DNA of 60,518 nucleotides. Origin: JADFAK01 sp047615865. Its GTDB lineage: Bacteria; Bacteroidota; Bacteroidia; Flavobacteriales_D; Sanyastnellaceae. The notes under the pieces were generated by a model. That model was not told the DNA's origin, did not search any database, and worked only from the letters and a program-made list of their open reading frames with translations. A program made the position numbers and the translations under genes. The DNA is taken from the NCBI GenBank assembly GCA_047615865.1, contig JBLHIB010000007.1, positions 1 through 60,518 of the forward strand. The letters are read 5' to 3'. Within the stretch, counting starts at the first letter, position 1; each line of letters begins with the position of its first letter. Shown piece after piece: positions 33,000 through 43,369 of the stretch.

Positions 33000-35900
33000 C
33001 TATTGTGTCAAGGTAAATCTTAAAGCAAGGCCTGCATTGATGTTAGAAGTTGGGAAAGATGTTGAGATTTTTGGCTTGGTGATTTGCTGGTCGTAGAACA
33101 AGTTAATGGTCAACGCTTGGCTCACTACGAGACCTACAGTTCCTTTGATCGAGATCAGTTTCTGTCCAGCAGTAACTTGATTCTGATCTTCTTCCATTTT
33201 ACGAATCAACGTAAGATTGTCACGCAATGTGAAATCAACCCTTACATCAAGGTCAGTATTATCGAGCAATTTGATCGGCAACTTACTTCCTTTTTTACGA
33301 GCAAATGGATTTGGTATATCTGTAAACTTATATCCAATTCCCATAACAAGCGAGTTGCTCTTAGTTTCCGTGATTTGAAAGTTCGTCATGGCCAATGAAA
33401 CTGTTCTATCTTTCTTCCACTCCAACTTAATCTGCGGATCGTTCTTTCCTTTGGTTTTGATTGTCATGTCAAATCCAATCAAAGGAGACAATTGTTCAGA
33501 AATTGTAACCGCATTCAACTGTCTCTCTGGAATGTAATTCGGGAAAGGGCTTTGATCAAACGACTCGGGAACACCATCATTGTTATTGTCTAAAAAGTTC
33601 AAGTTCGTGATGTACTGTGTTGCCAAGGTGCTTCTGTAGGTATGGTTAACCGAGAATTGCTTGAAGTACTTCTTGAATTTCTTATTCTTGGTCAGACCAT
33701 CGTAGGATATTCTCCAGTTGGGCTGAACCTTTGTTTTGAAGGCATTGAGATTAACCGAATTCACATCCTGTCCGGTATATGCCGCAATGAAAGCAGGTAT
33801 AACCACGTCCTGTGAAGTTGGCCCCCAACCTTCATAAAAGCCATTTTCTTCAGGTGTATCTAGGTTGTAGTTCTCAGAATTCAAACGATCTGAAACCACC
33901 AATCTATTGGTTTTGAACATTCGGAAGACGTCAGAATCGTAATCGGCGTCGTCCTTAGAAAAGGCAGTTGGCCAAGTGATGATGGTTGCCGAGAAGTTTC
34001 CTGTCTCCACTGGTGAGTCAAACACATAATCTTCTATATCTCCATCAAACCTAAAGAAACTGGTGTAGTTTCTCGCTGTCTGCTTATTGGCTGTAAGCTC
34101 AATCTTGAAATATTTGAAAGGCTCAATATTGGCGCGTATATTCCACGTCTCATTGTAGGTCTCCGAGTATTGTTGATTTTGATAAGGGCTAGCCAATATA
34201 TAGTCATTGGTGGCTGCATTGTACGCAAATGTTTCATTTCGACTCGCTGAATTACCGTACAGATCTGTATCCTGATGCCCAAGTACAAATGGCCAACCCG
34301 GCCCTTCAAACTTATCATCCATACCCAAAACATTGGTAGTACGTCCATAGCCAGGGAGCATTAGACCTTCATTTCTGCTGTATGATCCAGAAACATTACG
34401 AACAGCCATTAAGAGGCGCAAAGCAGCATGTAAAGGATTAAACGACGACTTATCCTTTTTCTTATCGTCTTCATCGATCGCATTTCCAAAGCCATCTACT
34501 TTATCCTTATCCTCTTCTTTATCGGCTCTACCTTTCTTCTTAGACTTACCGCTATTGATATCCTTCAAGTAATCGACCTTGTTATAGAGGTTCAAGAAAT
34601 TGGCTTGCAGGTTACCCTGAAGATTTCTTGAATTCTGAATAGTATGTCCTAAACTGTCCTGAGCAAACGGAGCTCTATCCCAACGATAAGTACCAGCATA
34701 CCGTGCATCAGCGCTTATGAAATCAAGAATTGGAAATTTATCGAATGGCAACTTGTAGTTCAGGTTAAGCGCATGATTGTAATTCGTTGTTTCACCAAAT
34801 CTTTGAAGATTCATCATTACCGTATCCCTGTATGCCTGATGATAATCTTGATCTTCCTTATCGATCACACCTTGAGGCTCTCCAATTAAAGCAATATTGT
34901 TTGCATTGAAATCAAATTTCAGGGCCTTGGTTATGTCATACTTGAAATTGTAAGCACGTGTCCAATTCCAAGTCTTCATAGCTTGGGTTTGTATCAACAC
35001 ATCAGATTCAATTCCAAACAATTCGGCCGTATTATTTCTAATTCGACTTGTCTCATAGGTTCTATCCATAGAGGTAACAAAAGAGAATTGCTTGATACCA
35101 GGGTAGAAATTAAAGTCTTTTAGCCACTTCAAATATGGAGAGGTTTTGATCACGCCCATTTGGGCAAATGGCTTAACCTGTTTAGGATTGTTATTCCAAG
35201 TATAGTTGAAGCTTCCTCTATAATTCTTGTTGATTCGGAATTCAGTATTGATGTCCCTTTGATACAATTCGTTGTATGCATAGGAAACTGAAAAGTTCGA
35301 AATTTGATAGAATCTAGCTTTTGATGTTCCTCCCTTATTTTGGGAAGGTCCTTTACCCGAACCCTTCTTTTCCTTAGGCCCTTTATCCTTGCCTTTCGGA
35401 GCGATCTTAACATTTGTAAAGTTAATACTCCGCCGTTTGACAAGTGTCTGTGCTTTCTTCTTCCGCTGACTATCCAAATTCGGCACGTCGCTCAATTCGA
35501 CATCCGGACTTAGAGGGTCGTATTGAGGAGTCGTAATTGTCTCAGAGAAACCTATATACATTGGCAACTGAACCCCCAAATCATCAGGGAAGAACTTACC
35601 GAGCTTAAGGGTGGAATTTGCATCAACACCCATCACGGTTTCCTGCTGACGTTCTTGCACACGTTGCTCAAGAGTACCCCAACCTGGCTTACTGATATTT
35701 CCAGCTACAGAAAAGCTACCAAAATCAGCAAGACCCGCATTTATTCGGGCTAGTGCTGCCCAACCTCCACTTTCATCGAAATCTGACAAACGAAGCTCAT
35801 TCACCCAAATATTGGCGCATACTGGTGATCCATCATCTATAGAAGCGTATGGGTTTCCATTTGCTTCAGGGTTTCTGACACCGATCATGACAATCACAAC

Positions 35901-38900
35901 ATTCGAAAGGTTAGGATTTCCCTTTACCTTCATTTGTGCCGCGCCATCAAACTGGACAAATTCCTGCAACAAAGAATAATCTTGCGGTCTTGATACTTTA
36001 AGCGCCTGAAGTTTCTTTAACTCAATTTCTAAGTTATTTGCCTCCGGCCAAATATCATCATCATCGTTACTATACCATGGGGTTGCCTCCAAAGGCAATT
36101 CATACTCGTAGTAGTTGTCCGTAAAATCGCTTCCCAATCTAATAAAGCAAGTTATTTCCTTATCCTGTAAATCTTCCACAGTACCAGCAGCTTCGGCATG
36201 AATGAACATCTTTAGCTTCTTGTATCTTCTCATGTCGAAATTCACTGTTCGGTAAGCTGCCCTGGCATCGCCATCGAGGAGGTTGCACACCGTTAGCGAC
36301 ATGGATTGTTCGTTCAGACTACGAAGGTTGGCAGTACCCACATCAATTTCACGAATAATTCCTGGCGGAATGACATACTTAATAGGATCTCTGTTTCCGT
36401 TCTCTTCAATATTAACTGCAGCTATATTAAAAACTGTTGGATCGTCGTCATTCGGCTCAATTTCTTGAGGTCCGGCAAGGTTTTGCTCAAAACGTCTCCA
36501 CTCACCACGAACAAGCTCCATACGCGCAAAACGAAGGGTAACTTCCTGTTCAAATCCTTTCATGAACATTCGAATGAATCGTATCGAGCGGAAATCCGAA
36601 ATAGCCCCACGTCGGCTTGTAAATTCTTTAACTGGAATTTTGAATTGATACCAACGAACAGACTTCGTTTCACCATTCGGAAGATTCTCAACAGTGGCAA
36701 CAAAACTATCGGTGATATAATTGCTTCCGATGCTATTCTCACCCAAGTCACCAGGCCTCATACTTATCTTATACTGGTAGTAACTTTCAACTGTACTCAG
36801 GGTAAGGTCTTGGTTGATATCCTCAGTATTTGGTATTGTTGACGCAGTTATAGGGTAACCATCAGGTGTTGACGTGTTCGAGTTGCCCTCATACCCGTTG
36901 AAGTTCTTGTAACGTTCGATTACATCAAGATTCGCTCCATCAGCAGCAGAACTCCTGAAGTAAGCAAAATCATCTCCGGCAGGATCTTGGGTATATCTTG
37001 CTAAGGCAGCTCCATCCAGGCTATTGAGGCCTGCGAGGTAATCTGCAAATTGAACTGCTTCCTCCTGACTATTGAGTCCATCTAGACCAATATCTTGTTG
37101 CGCATAACTATTGGTGCTATTGTCGAAAGCGTTTACAACATTAAATGTTGACGGATCCGGCACAAAGCCCCATGTAGACTCCAAAATTGGTAAATCCTGT
37201 TGATCTGTAGGATATCCATTCTCATAGGACAACTTCGAATCATTCAGAAGATCCTCATTTACATTTCCAAGGTTGATATAAAAGTCTCCTCCAGAATTAT
37301 TTTCAGAATCACCATGAAAAGGGTCCATTACCCAGAATTGCATGAATTCAATGTTGGATGCTTCAAAATCTGTTGTCGTCAATGCTCTTTGGATTCCACC
37401 CCAGCTATCTGCCGGTGATGCCAAAGATCCATCTGCATTCAATCCAGCAGCCGTAGCTGTTCCTTCGAAAGGAACATAATTGTAAGGCCCTCTTTCTTCC
37501 GGATAGAAAGACATATCGAATGTAGCTACGTTTGGTGGTGTTCCAGCTGGAAGCTCACGGTTCGGGAAAACTTCATTTTCAAGAACCTGTCTCATGCGGT
37601 GATCACTCTGCATGTCATCGGTGATATTCTCTGGAGTAAGGTTATTGTCACGGAAGAACAAAGGATCAATGATGTACCAACTAAATTTCGCACGGTTGAA
37701 GTTAAACTCCAAATCGTCTTCTAATCCACCTTCAGGAAACAGTCCAGTTTCTTGCAGCTTAGGAGTACTAGCTAAGAACCACTGGTTGATACTTCGAATA
37801 TCAATGGTGCTCTGGCTTCCCTCAAAATCATCCAAGTATGCATTTCCATCCTTACCCACTGCCTTAGAGTGTCCAGGGATCAAGTACGCACCTTCCGCCG
37901 AGAAATCGATATTCGATTTGGCTTTGGTATCAATCAAAGGAATCGCATCAACCATTCTCGTGAGCCAGTCAGATTCTTTTTGGTAGGCTATATCAAGACC
38001 GACAATGGTATTGTTGACAGGCTCATCACCAATATTTACTTTTTGGGTGAGTGGTCTTTCTCTCAAATTCAAGAGTGTACCTCCAATATTAAAATTATCG
38101 CTCACGGTATAATCGAAGCGAGTACCCATCATTGTTTTAGTCTGGATATTGAACAAAGAGTTACTCTCTAGGGAAATATTAATAGGCGTTCCTGACTCCA
38201 ATATTCCTTCGTTGATGATACGCACTCGACCTAAATTATAGTCGACGGTATAATCCTGATTCTCTACCAACTTAACTCCACCGGCTGTAACAGAGACTGA
38301 CCCACGAGGGATATTGATTGAATTCAATGAGATTTCCGAACCAGATGACGATTGAAATTGACCCCGGATTTTAAATCGATTTTTCGATGGAATCTGCTGG
38401 GCGGCGGTTTTCGTTGAATCATAAAGCTCCTGATAGACTATGGAGTTCACTACAGCATCTGCCTCGTCCTGGGAGTCAAGACCTTCTCGAATCACACTTT
38501 CTAAGTGTGTACCAAAAGGTTCGGCCACAGGAAAATAAATTCGACCATTTTGAGAATGGATGAGCCCACCAGTTGTTGCCGCATTATCTATGTAGTCAAA
38601 CACACCATCTGGATAGCTCATTCCGTTGACATCTAGGCGGTCCATATTAAGGACTTGAATCAGCAGCTTACCATCAAGTGGCGCTCTTGCGATATAATTT
38701 TGATCAATACCGGTTGAAGGATTATTGTACCAAACATCGAGTCTGAAATTTTCCTTTTGAACTCCAAAAGCACCGATGTTATATACGTTCTTCATCATCA
38801 GTCTCCACATTGGGGCACGGACATTGGTGATCGACGACTTCAACATTTTCAATACAAGTGCACTGGGAGCAGTAAATCCGTCTTGAGACATTGTACCTAC

Positions 38901-40382
38901 CTGAAAAGTCTCCCCTCCCAAAGTATATTCATATCCTACTGCTAGAACCTCTGCATTATTCAAGGACTGGCGAAGCGAAATAAACCCCAAACGGCTGTTG
39001 TAAGTGTATTCCGAAGGGCTCAACTTTCTTGCATTACCTACACGTTCATAATGAATACCTTGTTGGTATCCCATGTTCATTTGCTGAATGGCTTGATTGG
39101 CATTATTAAACGCGACCACCTCGCTATTCTGAACCATATCTTCGTAGATATCGTTGTTCGTATTGGACGGGTTACCTGATACAGTTGGTGTTGAATTATT
39201 GGTCAAGTCAGGAATAGGAAGATCATCAGACATTTTTGCACCGGGCTCACCTAAGTCAGCGAATGCAATGATGTTTCTCACATCTTGTGTATTGGCTTGG
39301 GTATTCACTATCCAAACTTCGATTCTAGTGATATTTACTCCTGAACCTACAACCGGCAAGCTAGACATAGATTGATCGTAGGTATCAAAGAAATACTGTC
39401 CAAGGAAATAGTGTCGATTGGCATCGTAATTATCACCTTGAATCTCGAATAGTTGAGTTTGCGCTCCGCCTTCAACTTGAATATCTTTCCTTTCTCCTTT
39501 TTGTTGTGAGAACACAGTCGTATTTCTCAACCTTCCAAATTGGGTTTCGAGTTTGAGACCAAAAAGGCTTTGAGAACCTGTGATTAGTGTTCCCGGGAGA
39601 GGCATACTTACATTACCAGCCTCAATTTTTTTAATAATTTCATCTTCATCGCCAGTATACTCAAGCTTCATTTGATTCTCAAAATCAAATGTAGCCTCTG
39701 TATTGTAGTTGGTGGTAAGTTGCATCTTCGTTCCGATGTTACCTACTACATTCAACTGAATTCTTTGCTGAAAATCGAAATTTGAAATTCGCCGTTGTCT
39801 TTCCGGAATTCGAGGGTTGTCTGTTTTGGATATATTCACTCCAAAAGTAAGCTCAGCTGTTCCTTGAGGTCTAATCTCAATTTCATTGCCACCAAAAATA
39901 TCATTAAACTTTTCTCCTCCCACGCTGATTGAAGGCGCAAATGCTCTGGCAGCGGCATCTTCTTCTTCCTCTATCTCATCCCAATATTCTGACAGATTCT
40001 GACTCATGTCATAGTTGAGATATTCCTCAAGCGTCATTGAAGTTGCGTTTCGGAACTGGATATTATCTCCAATGGTCTGAACTACAACATACTCACCTGT
40101 TATGGGATCATATTCAATAGAGTAATGGACATTATCGGGTAAAGGCAGACTAACACCGCTTGAGCCTTCATGGGGATTGATTTCATCCTCATTGGGCCAG
40201 GGCAAGTCTAAAGTATCACGAAGGGCTTCGACAAAAGACGGTGTTTCCACAATAGGACGTGAGCTAAATTTTGGCTCAGAAAATGGACCTAATCCTAAAT
40301 TGGCACTACCCGCCCAGAAAAGAGCGACAAAAACAGCGGCTACGGCAAATTTAACAACAAAACTGAATCTTCTTCCACCCAT
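33000..40382 (-). CDS. sprA: T9SS outer-membrane translocon protein SprA (Sov homolog)
   Basis: 2460 residues, typical of SprA. It is the giant outer-membrane beta barrel through which T9SS substrates pass. The N-terminus has a hydrophobic export signal (FAVAAVFVALFWAGS, ~11-25). Family stretches are visible: ISVGGEKFNDIFGGNEIEIRPQGTAELTFGVN near 150, IQLNVVGNIGTKMQLTTNYNTEATFDFENQMKLEYTG near 210, and repeated barrel strands to the C-terminal end SNINAGLALRFTLTQ. Two Lys-rich low-complexity inserts at ~1640-1690 and ~1940-1980 are probably loops. It starts three bases after ruvA, an order known in Bacteroidota, and is separated from gcvH by that gene's promoter. It probably exports the T9SS substrates in this window. 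Confidence 0.97.
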   Translation of the reverse strand: MGGRRFSFVVKFAVAAVFVALFWAGSANLGLGPFSEPKFSSRPIVETPSFVEALRDTLDLPWPNEDEINPHEGSSGVSLPLPDNVHYSIEYDPITGEYVVVQTIGDNIQFRNATSMTLEEYLNYDMSQNLSEYWDEIEEEEDAAARAFAPSISVGGEKFNDIFGGNEIEIRPQGTAELTFGVNISKTDNPRIPERQRRISNFDFQQRIQLNVVGNIGTKMQLTTNYNTEATFDFENQMKLEYTGDEDEIIKKIEAGNVSMPLPGTLITGSQSLFGLKLETQFGRLRNTTVFSQQKGERKDIQVEGGAQTQLFEIQGDNYDANRHYFLGQYFFDTYDQSMSSLPVVGSGVNITRIEVWIVNTQANTQDVRNIIAFADLGEPGAKMSDDLPIPDLTNNSTPTVSGNPSNTNNDIYEDMVQNSEVVAFNNANQAIQQMNMGYQQGIHYERVGNARKLSPSEYTYNSRLGFISLRQSLNNAEVLAVGYEYTLGGETFQVGTMSQDGFTAPSALVLKMLKSSITNVRAPMWRLMMKNVYNIGAFGVQKENFRLDVWYNNPSTGIDQNYIARAPLDGKLLIQVLNMDRLDVNGMSYPDGVFDYIDNAATTGGLIHSQNGRIYFPVAEPFGTHLESVIREGLDSQDEADAVVNSIVYQELYDSTKTAAQQIPSKNRFKIRGQFQSSSGSEISLNSINIPRGSVSVTAGGVKLVENQDYTVDYNLGRVRIINEGILESGTPINISLESNSLFNIQTKTMMGTRFDYTVSDNFNIGGTLLNLRERPLTQKVNIGDEPVNNTIVGLDIAYQKESDWLTRMVDAIPLIDTKAKSNIDFSAEGAYLIPGHSKAVGKDGNAYLDDFEGSQSTIDIRSINQWFLASTPKLQETGLFPEGGLEDDLEFNFNRAKFSWYIIDPLFFRDNNLTPENITDDMQSDHRMRQVLENEVFPNRELPAGTPPNVATFDMSFYPEERGPYNYVPFEGTATAAGLNADGSLASPADSWGGIQRALTTTDFEASNIEFMQFWVMDPFHGDSENNSGGDFYINLGNVNEDLLNDSKLSYENGYPTDQQDLPILESTWGFVPDPSTFNVVNAFDNSTNSYAQQDIGLDGLNSQEEAVQFADYLAGLNSLDGAALARYTQDPAGDDFAYFRSSAADGANLDVIERYKNFNGYEGNSNTSTPDGYPITASTIPNTEDINQDLTLSTVESYYQYKISMRPGDLGENSIGSNYITDSFVATVENLPNGETKSVRWYQFKIPVKEFTSRRGAISDFRSIRFIRMFMKGFEQEVTLRFARMELVRGEWRRFEQNLAGPQEIEPNDDDPTVFNIAAVNIEENGNRDPIKYVIPPGIIREIDVGTANLRSLNEQSMSLTVCNLLDGDARAAYRTVNFDMRRYKKLKMFIHAEAAGTVEDLQDKEITCFIRLGSDFTDNYYEYELPLEATPWYSNDDDDIWPEANNLEIELKKLQALKVSRPQDYSLLQEFVQFDGAAQMKVKGNPNLSNVVIVMIGVRNPEANGNPYASIDDGSPVCANIWVNELRLSDFDESGGWAALARINAGLADFGSFSVAGNISKPGWGTLEQRVQERQQETVMGVDANSTLKLGKFFPDDLGVQLPMYIGFSETITTPQYDPLSPDVELSDVPNLDSQRKKKAQTLVKRRSINFTNVKIAPKGKDKGPKEKKGSGKGPSQNKGGTSKARFYQISNFSVSYAYNELYQRDINTEFRINKNYRGSFNYTWNNNPKQVKPFAQMGVIKTSPYLKWLKDFNFYPGIKQFSFVTSMDRTYETSRIRNNTAELFGIESDVLIQTQAMKTWNWTRAYNFKYDITKALKFDFNANNIALIGEPQGVIDKEDQDYHQAYRDTVMMNLQRFGETTNYNHALNLNYKLPFDKFPILDFISADARYAGTYRWDRAPFAQDSLGHTIQNSRNLQGNLQANFLNLYNKVDYLKDINSGKSKKKGRADKEEDKDKVDGFGNAIDEDDKKKDKSSFNPLHAALRLLMAVRNVSGSYSRNEGLMLPGYGRTTNVLGMDDKFEGPGWPFVLGHQDTDLYGNSASRNETFAYNAATNDYILASPYQNQQYSETYNETWNIRANIEPFKYFKIELTANKQTARNYTSFFRFDGDIEDYVFDSPVETGNFSATIITWPTAFSKDDADYDSDVFRMFKTNRLVVSDRLNSENYNLDTPEENGFYEGWGPTSQDVVIPAFIAAYTGQDVNSVNLNAFKTKVQPNWRISYDGLTKNKKFKKYFKQFSVNHTYRSTLATQYITNLNFLDNNNDGVPESFDQSPFPNYIPERQLNAVTISEQLSPLIGFDMTIKTKGKNDPQIKLEWKKDRTVSLAMTNFQITETKSNSLVMGIGYKFTDIPNPFARKKGSKLPIKLLDNTDLDVRVDFTLRDNLTLIRKMEEDQNQVTAGQKLISIKGTVGLVVSQALTINLFYDQQITKPKISTSFPTSNINAGLALRFTLTQ

Positions 40383-40385
40383 AGT

Positions 40386-40973
40386 TTATAGTTGCTTCAG
40401 CGCACGTTTGATTAGCTCTTCAAGAGCAATATCATTACCTTCCTGCATGAGAATTTTTTCGAGAGTTTTTTCTGACTTGGCTTTATCGAACCCTAAGGAC
40501 GACAAAGCAGATAACGCCTCTGACTTATTCCTATTGCCCCCCACGGCAGTTTTTTCAAAAGAAGATGCATCCTCTTTTTGAATCTTATCATGTAAATCTA
40601 CTATAATTCTCTGCGCAGTTTTGGCCCCAATCCCTTTGATTCCCTGAATTGTTGGCACATCCTGCGAGTAAATTGCTTGTTTGACCTCATCAGGCGAAAG
40701 CGAAGACAAAATCATTCGACCTGTAGTAGCGCCTACGCCTGAGACAGAAATAAGTTTAACAAAGATGGATCGCTCCTCTTCAGTAGCAAAGCCAAATAAC
40801 ATGTGAGCATCTTCGCGAATTACTTGATGAGTGAACAGCATGCACGATTCATCTTCAGGCAGTTTCCCGAATGTATGCAGAGAAATATGGACATAGTAAC
40901 CCACACCGCCGCACTCGATCACAGCGTGCGTCGGGCTTTTCTCAATCATTCTTCCACGAAGGTGATGAATCAT
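40386..40973 (-). CDS. ruvA: Holliday junction branch migration protein RuvA
   Basis: 195 residues. RuvA binds Holliday junctions and loads the RuvB motor. The N-terminal OB domain starts MIHHLRGRMIEKSPTHAVIECGGVGYYVHIS; the helix-hairpin-helix region contains GVGATTGRMILSSLSP and IQGIKGIGAKTAQRIIVDLHDKI at ~70-135. The flexible C-terminal domain III (ALSALSSLGFDKAKSEKTLEKIL), which contacts RuvB, is present. It is the upstream partner of sprA with a three-base gap, so both are probably cotranscribed. No ruvB or ruvC is in the window. Confidence 0.96.
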   Translation of the reverse strand: MIHHLRGRMIEKSPTHAVIECGGVGYYVHISLHTFGKLPEDESCMLFTHQVIREDAHMLFGFATEEERSIFVKLISVSGVGATTGRMILSSLSPDEVKQAIYSQDVPTIQGIKGIGAKTAQRIIVDLHDKIQKEDASSFEKTAVGGNRNKSEALSALSSLGFDKAKSEKTLEKILMQEGNDIALEELIKRALKQL

Positions 40974-41065
40974 ACTTTATTAAACTTCGGCGTATATAGT
41001 AACAAGGGCGCGAAAATAAGAAAACCAAATCGCTTATACCACCCTTATTTTTCGTAGAACTCGTC

Positions 41066-43330
41066 CTACTTCGATTGAGCGTCAACCACGGCGATCCGGA
41101 CCATATTTATAATCTCCCTCACAGAGCATCCCATTTGAAGAATATGAAAGGATTTTTTCATGCCCAAAAGTATAGGACCTATGGCCTCCAATTCACCCAT
41201 TGACTGCATAAGCTTATATGCAATATTTCCGGCCGAAAGGTTTGGAAAAATCAACACATTGGTTTTTTTATTAAGGAGTGTAGAAAAAGGAAAAATATCA
41301 GCTAAAATCTCATTATCGAGTGCGAAATTGGCTTGAATCTCGCCATCAACTGTTAGCTCTGGGTGTGATTCCTTGAGTAATTTAGCGGCATCTCTCATCT
41401 TCTCGGCATCATATCCTTTGGCCGAGCCAAAGTTGCTATAACTCAACAATGCAATGCGCGGTGTAATTTTCATTTGCTTCACAGCTTTAGCTACCAACAG
41501 GGTAATTTCCACAACTTCCTCGGCTGTAGGGTTCAAATTCACTGTTGTATCTGCAAAGAAGACCGGCCCTTGTTTGGTCTGGAAGATGTACATCCCGGCA
41601 ACAACTTTTGTATCATCTCGAAGACCAATAATCTGAAGCGCAGGCAGAATAACATGCCGATAATTTCGTGTAATTCCGGAGATAAGTGCATCTGCATATC
41701 CGCTTTCAACCAACATTGCTCCGAAGTGGTTTCGATCTCGCATTAATTTAGTCGCCTCAAATAAAGTCAAGCCTTTTCTTTGCCTTTTCTGAAAGAACAC
41801 GTTCCCAAAATACTCGCGTTTATCTCGCTGAGAATCAGCTCTTGGATCAATGATTTCTACTTCACCTAACTCCAAGTTATGCTTCTCAATGAGTTCATAT
41901 ATGATTTCGTCTCTACCGAGGAGTATTGGCTCAGCGATACCTTCATCTATAGCCCCTTCGGCCGCCTTCAAAATCTTATAGTTCTCTGCTTCAGCAAACA
42001 CCACACGCTTTGGGCGTTTCTTGGCTCTTTCGGCAATGTTGCGCATTAGCTTGTTGTCATTTCCCAAACGCTGCAACAACTCTCTTTCGTATTTCGCCCA
42101 ATCGGTAATTTCCAGACCTGCTACACCAGATTCTATTGCAGCTTTGGCCACGGCGCTAGAAACGTGTGTTATCAACCTCGGATCAAGGGGTTTCGGTATA
42201 ATTAGGTCCTTTCCAAAAGAAATATCCCTTTGATCATATGCTTCATTCACTTCCGCAGGAACAGGTTCCTTAGCCAATTGCGCGAGCGCATGAACGGCTG
42301 CCAATTTCATTTCATCATTGATACAACATGCACGCACATCCAAAGCACCTCGAAAAATATAGGGAAACCCAAGTACGTTATTCACTTGATTTGGATGATC
42401 CGATCGACCGGTAGCCATAATCACGTCTTCCCTAGCCGCAATCGCCTCGGCATATGGGATTTCAGGATCAGGATTGGCTAAAGCAAACACGATTGGTGTT
42501 GAGGCCATTCCTTTAATCATTTCGCCTGAAACTATATTGCCTTTAGAAAGGCCAAGAAACACATCGGCTCCCACAAGTCCTTCTTGCAAGCTTGCGTAAT
42601 TCTCGTCAATGGCAAATTCTTTCTTTCGTTTATCAAGATCTGTTCGTGATGTTGTGATCAATCCTTTACTATCGAACATCCCAATTTTCTTAGGATCGAC
42701 TCCAAGTTTGATCATCAGTTTAGCGCACGATTGCGCCGCTGCGCCAGCACCGCTAATTACAATGCGAACATTCCCAATTTTTTTTTCAGCAATCTCTAGA
42801 GCGTTAATCAATGCCGCAGAGGAAATAATTGCTGTTCCATGCTGATCATCATGCATAATTGGAATGGACAACTCATCTCGAAGACGCTCTTCGATTTCAA
42901 AAGCCTCGGGCGCCTTGATATCCTCAAGGTTAATACCTCCAAAAGTTGGCGCAATAGCCTTAACAGTAGCAACAAAGAGATCTACATCTGAAGCATCTAC
43001 TTCGATATCAAACACATCAATATCCGCAAATATCTTGAATAAAAGCCCCTTCCCTTCCATTACGGGCTTGCTTGCTTCTGGACCAATATCACCCAGACCA
43101 AGAACCGCAGTTCCATTGGAAATAACAGCTACTAAGTTGGACTTTGCAGTATACTTATATACGTCCTCTGGATTTTCGGCAATTGCCAAACATGGCTCTG
43201 CCACTCCAGGTGAATACGCCAGGGATAAATCTCTTTGCGTACTAGTTGGTTTGGTCGGAACTACTTCAATTTTTCCAGGCCTGCCTAGTTCGTGATAGTC
43301 TAGGGCTTCGTTCTTTCTTATCTTTATCAT
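41066..43330 (-). CDS. maeB: NADP-dependent malic enzyme with C-terminal phosphotransacetylase domain
   Basis: 754 residues, matching the fused MaeB form. The malic enzyme half (~1-400) has DLSLAYSPGVAEPC near the N-terminus, PIMHDDQHGTAI (metal/substrate region) at ~160 and the Rossmann-like VISGAGAAAQSCAKLMIKLG at ~190. It decarboxylates malate to pyruvate with NADP. The C-terminal half (~430-754, starting KRPKRVVFAEAENYKILKAA) resembles phosphate acetyltransferase but in MaeB is thought to be regulatory, sensing acetyl-CoA. The start is supported by a TACTTTTG element 10 bases upstream. Confidence 0.95.
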   Translation of the reverse strand: MIKIRKNEALDYHELGRPGKIEVVPTKPTSTQRDLSLAYSPGVAEPCLAIAENPEDVYKYTAKSNLVAVISNGTAVLGLGDIGPEASKPVMEGKGLLFKIFADIDVFDIEVDASDVDLFVATVKAIAPTFGGINLEDIKAPEAFEIEERLRDELSIPIMHDDQHGTAIISSAALINALEIAEKKIGNVRIVISGAGAAAQSCAKLMIKLGVDPKKIGMFDSKGLITTSRTDLDKRKKEFAIDENYASLQEGLVGADVFLGLSKGNIVSGEMIKGMASTPIVFALANPDPEIPYAEAIAAREDVIMATGRSDHPNQVNNVLGFPYIFRGALDVRACCINDEMKLAAVHALAQLAKEPVPAEVNEAYDQRDISFGKDLIIPKPLDPRLITHVSSAVAKAAIESGVAGLEITDWAKYERELLQRLGNDNKLMRNIAERAKKRPKRVVFAEAENYKILKAAEGAIDEGIAEPILLGRDEIIYELIEKHNLELGEVEIIDPRADSQRDKREYFGNVFFQKRQRKGLTLFEATKLMRDRNHFGAMLVESGYADALISGITRNYRHVILPALQIIGLRDDTKVVAGMYIFQTKQGPVFFADTTVNLNPTAEEVVEITLLVAKAVKQMKITPRIALLSYSNFGSAKGYDAEKMRDAAKLLKESHPELTVDGEIQANFALDNEILADIFPFSTLLNKKTNVLIFPNLSAGNIAYKLMQSMGELEAIGPILLGMKKSFHILQMGCSVREIINMVRIAVVDAQSK

Positions 43331-43340
43331 ATATCGGGGT

Positions 43341-43367
43341 CAAAAGTAGGTCAATGTTAGCAACCAA
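43341..43367 (-). promoter_or_regulatory. Promoter of the malic enzyme gene
   Basis: On the minus strand, TTG (43367-43365), a 16-base spacer and TACTTTTG (43348-43341) form the promoter, ten bases before the ATG. The untranslated leader is very short. Confidence 0.65.
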
Positions 43368-43369
43368 TA

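Noticed and set aside
42864..43295. 143-residue frame antisense to the malic enzyme, and 36306-36842 antisense to sprA
   Set aside because: Low-complexity Ser/Thr-rich or repeat-like translations opposite strongly conserved genes; shadow frames.
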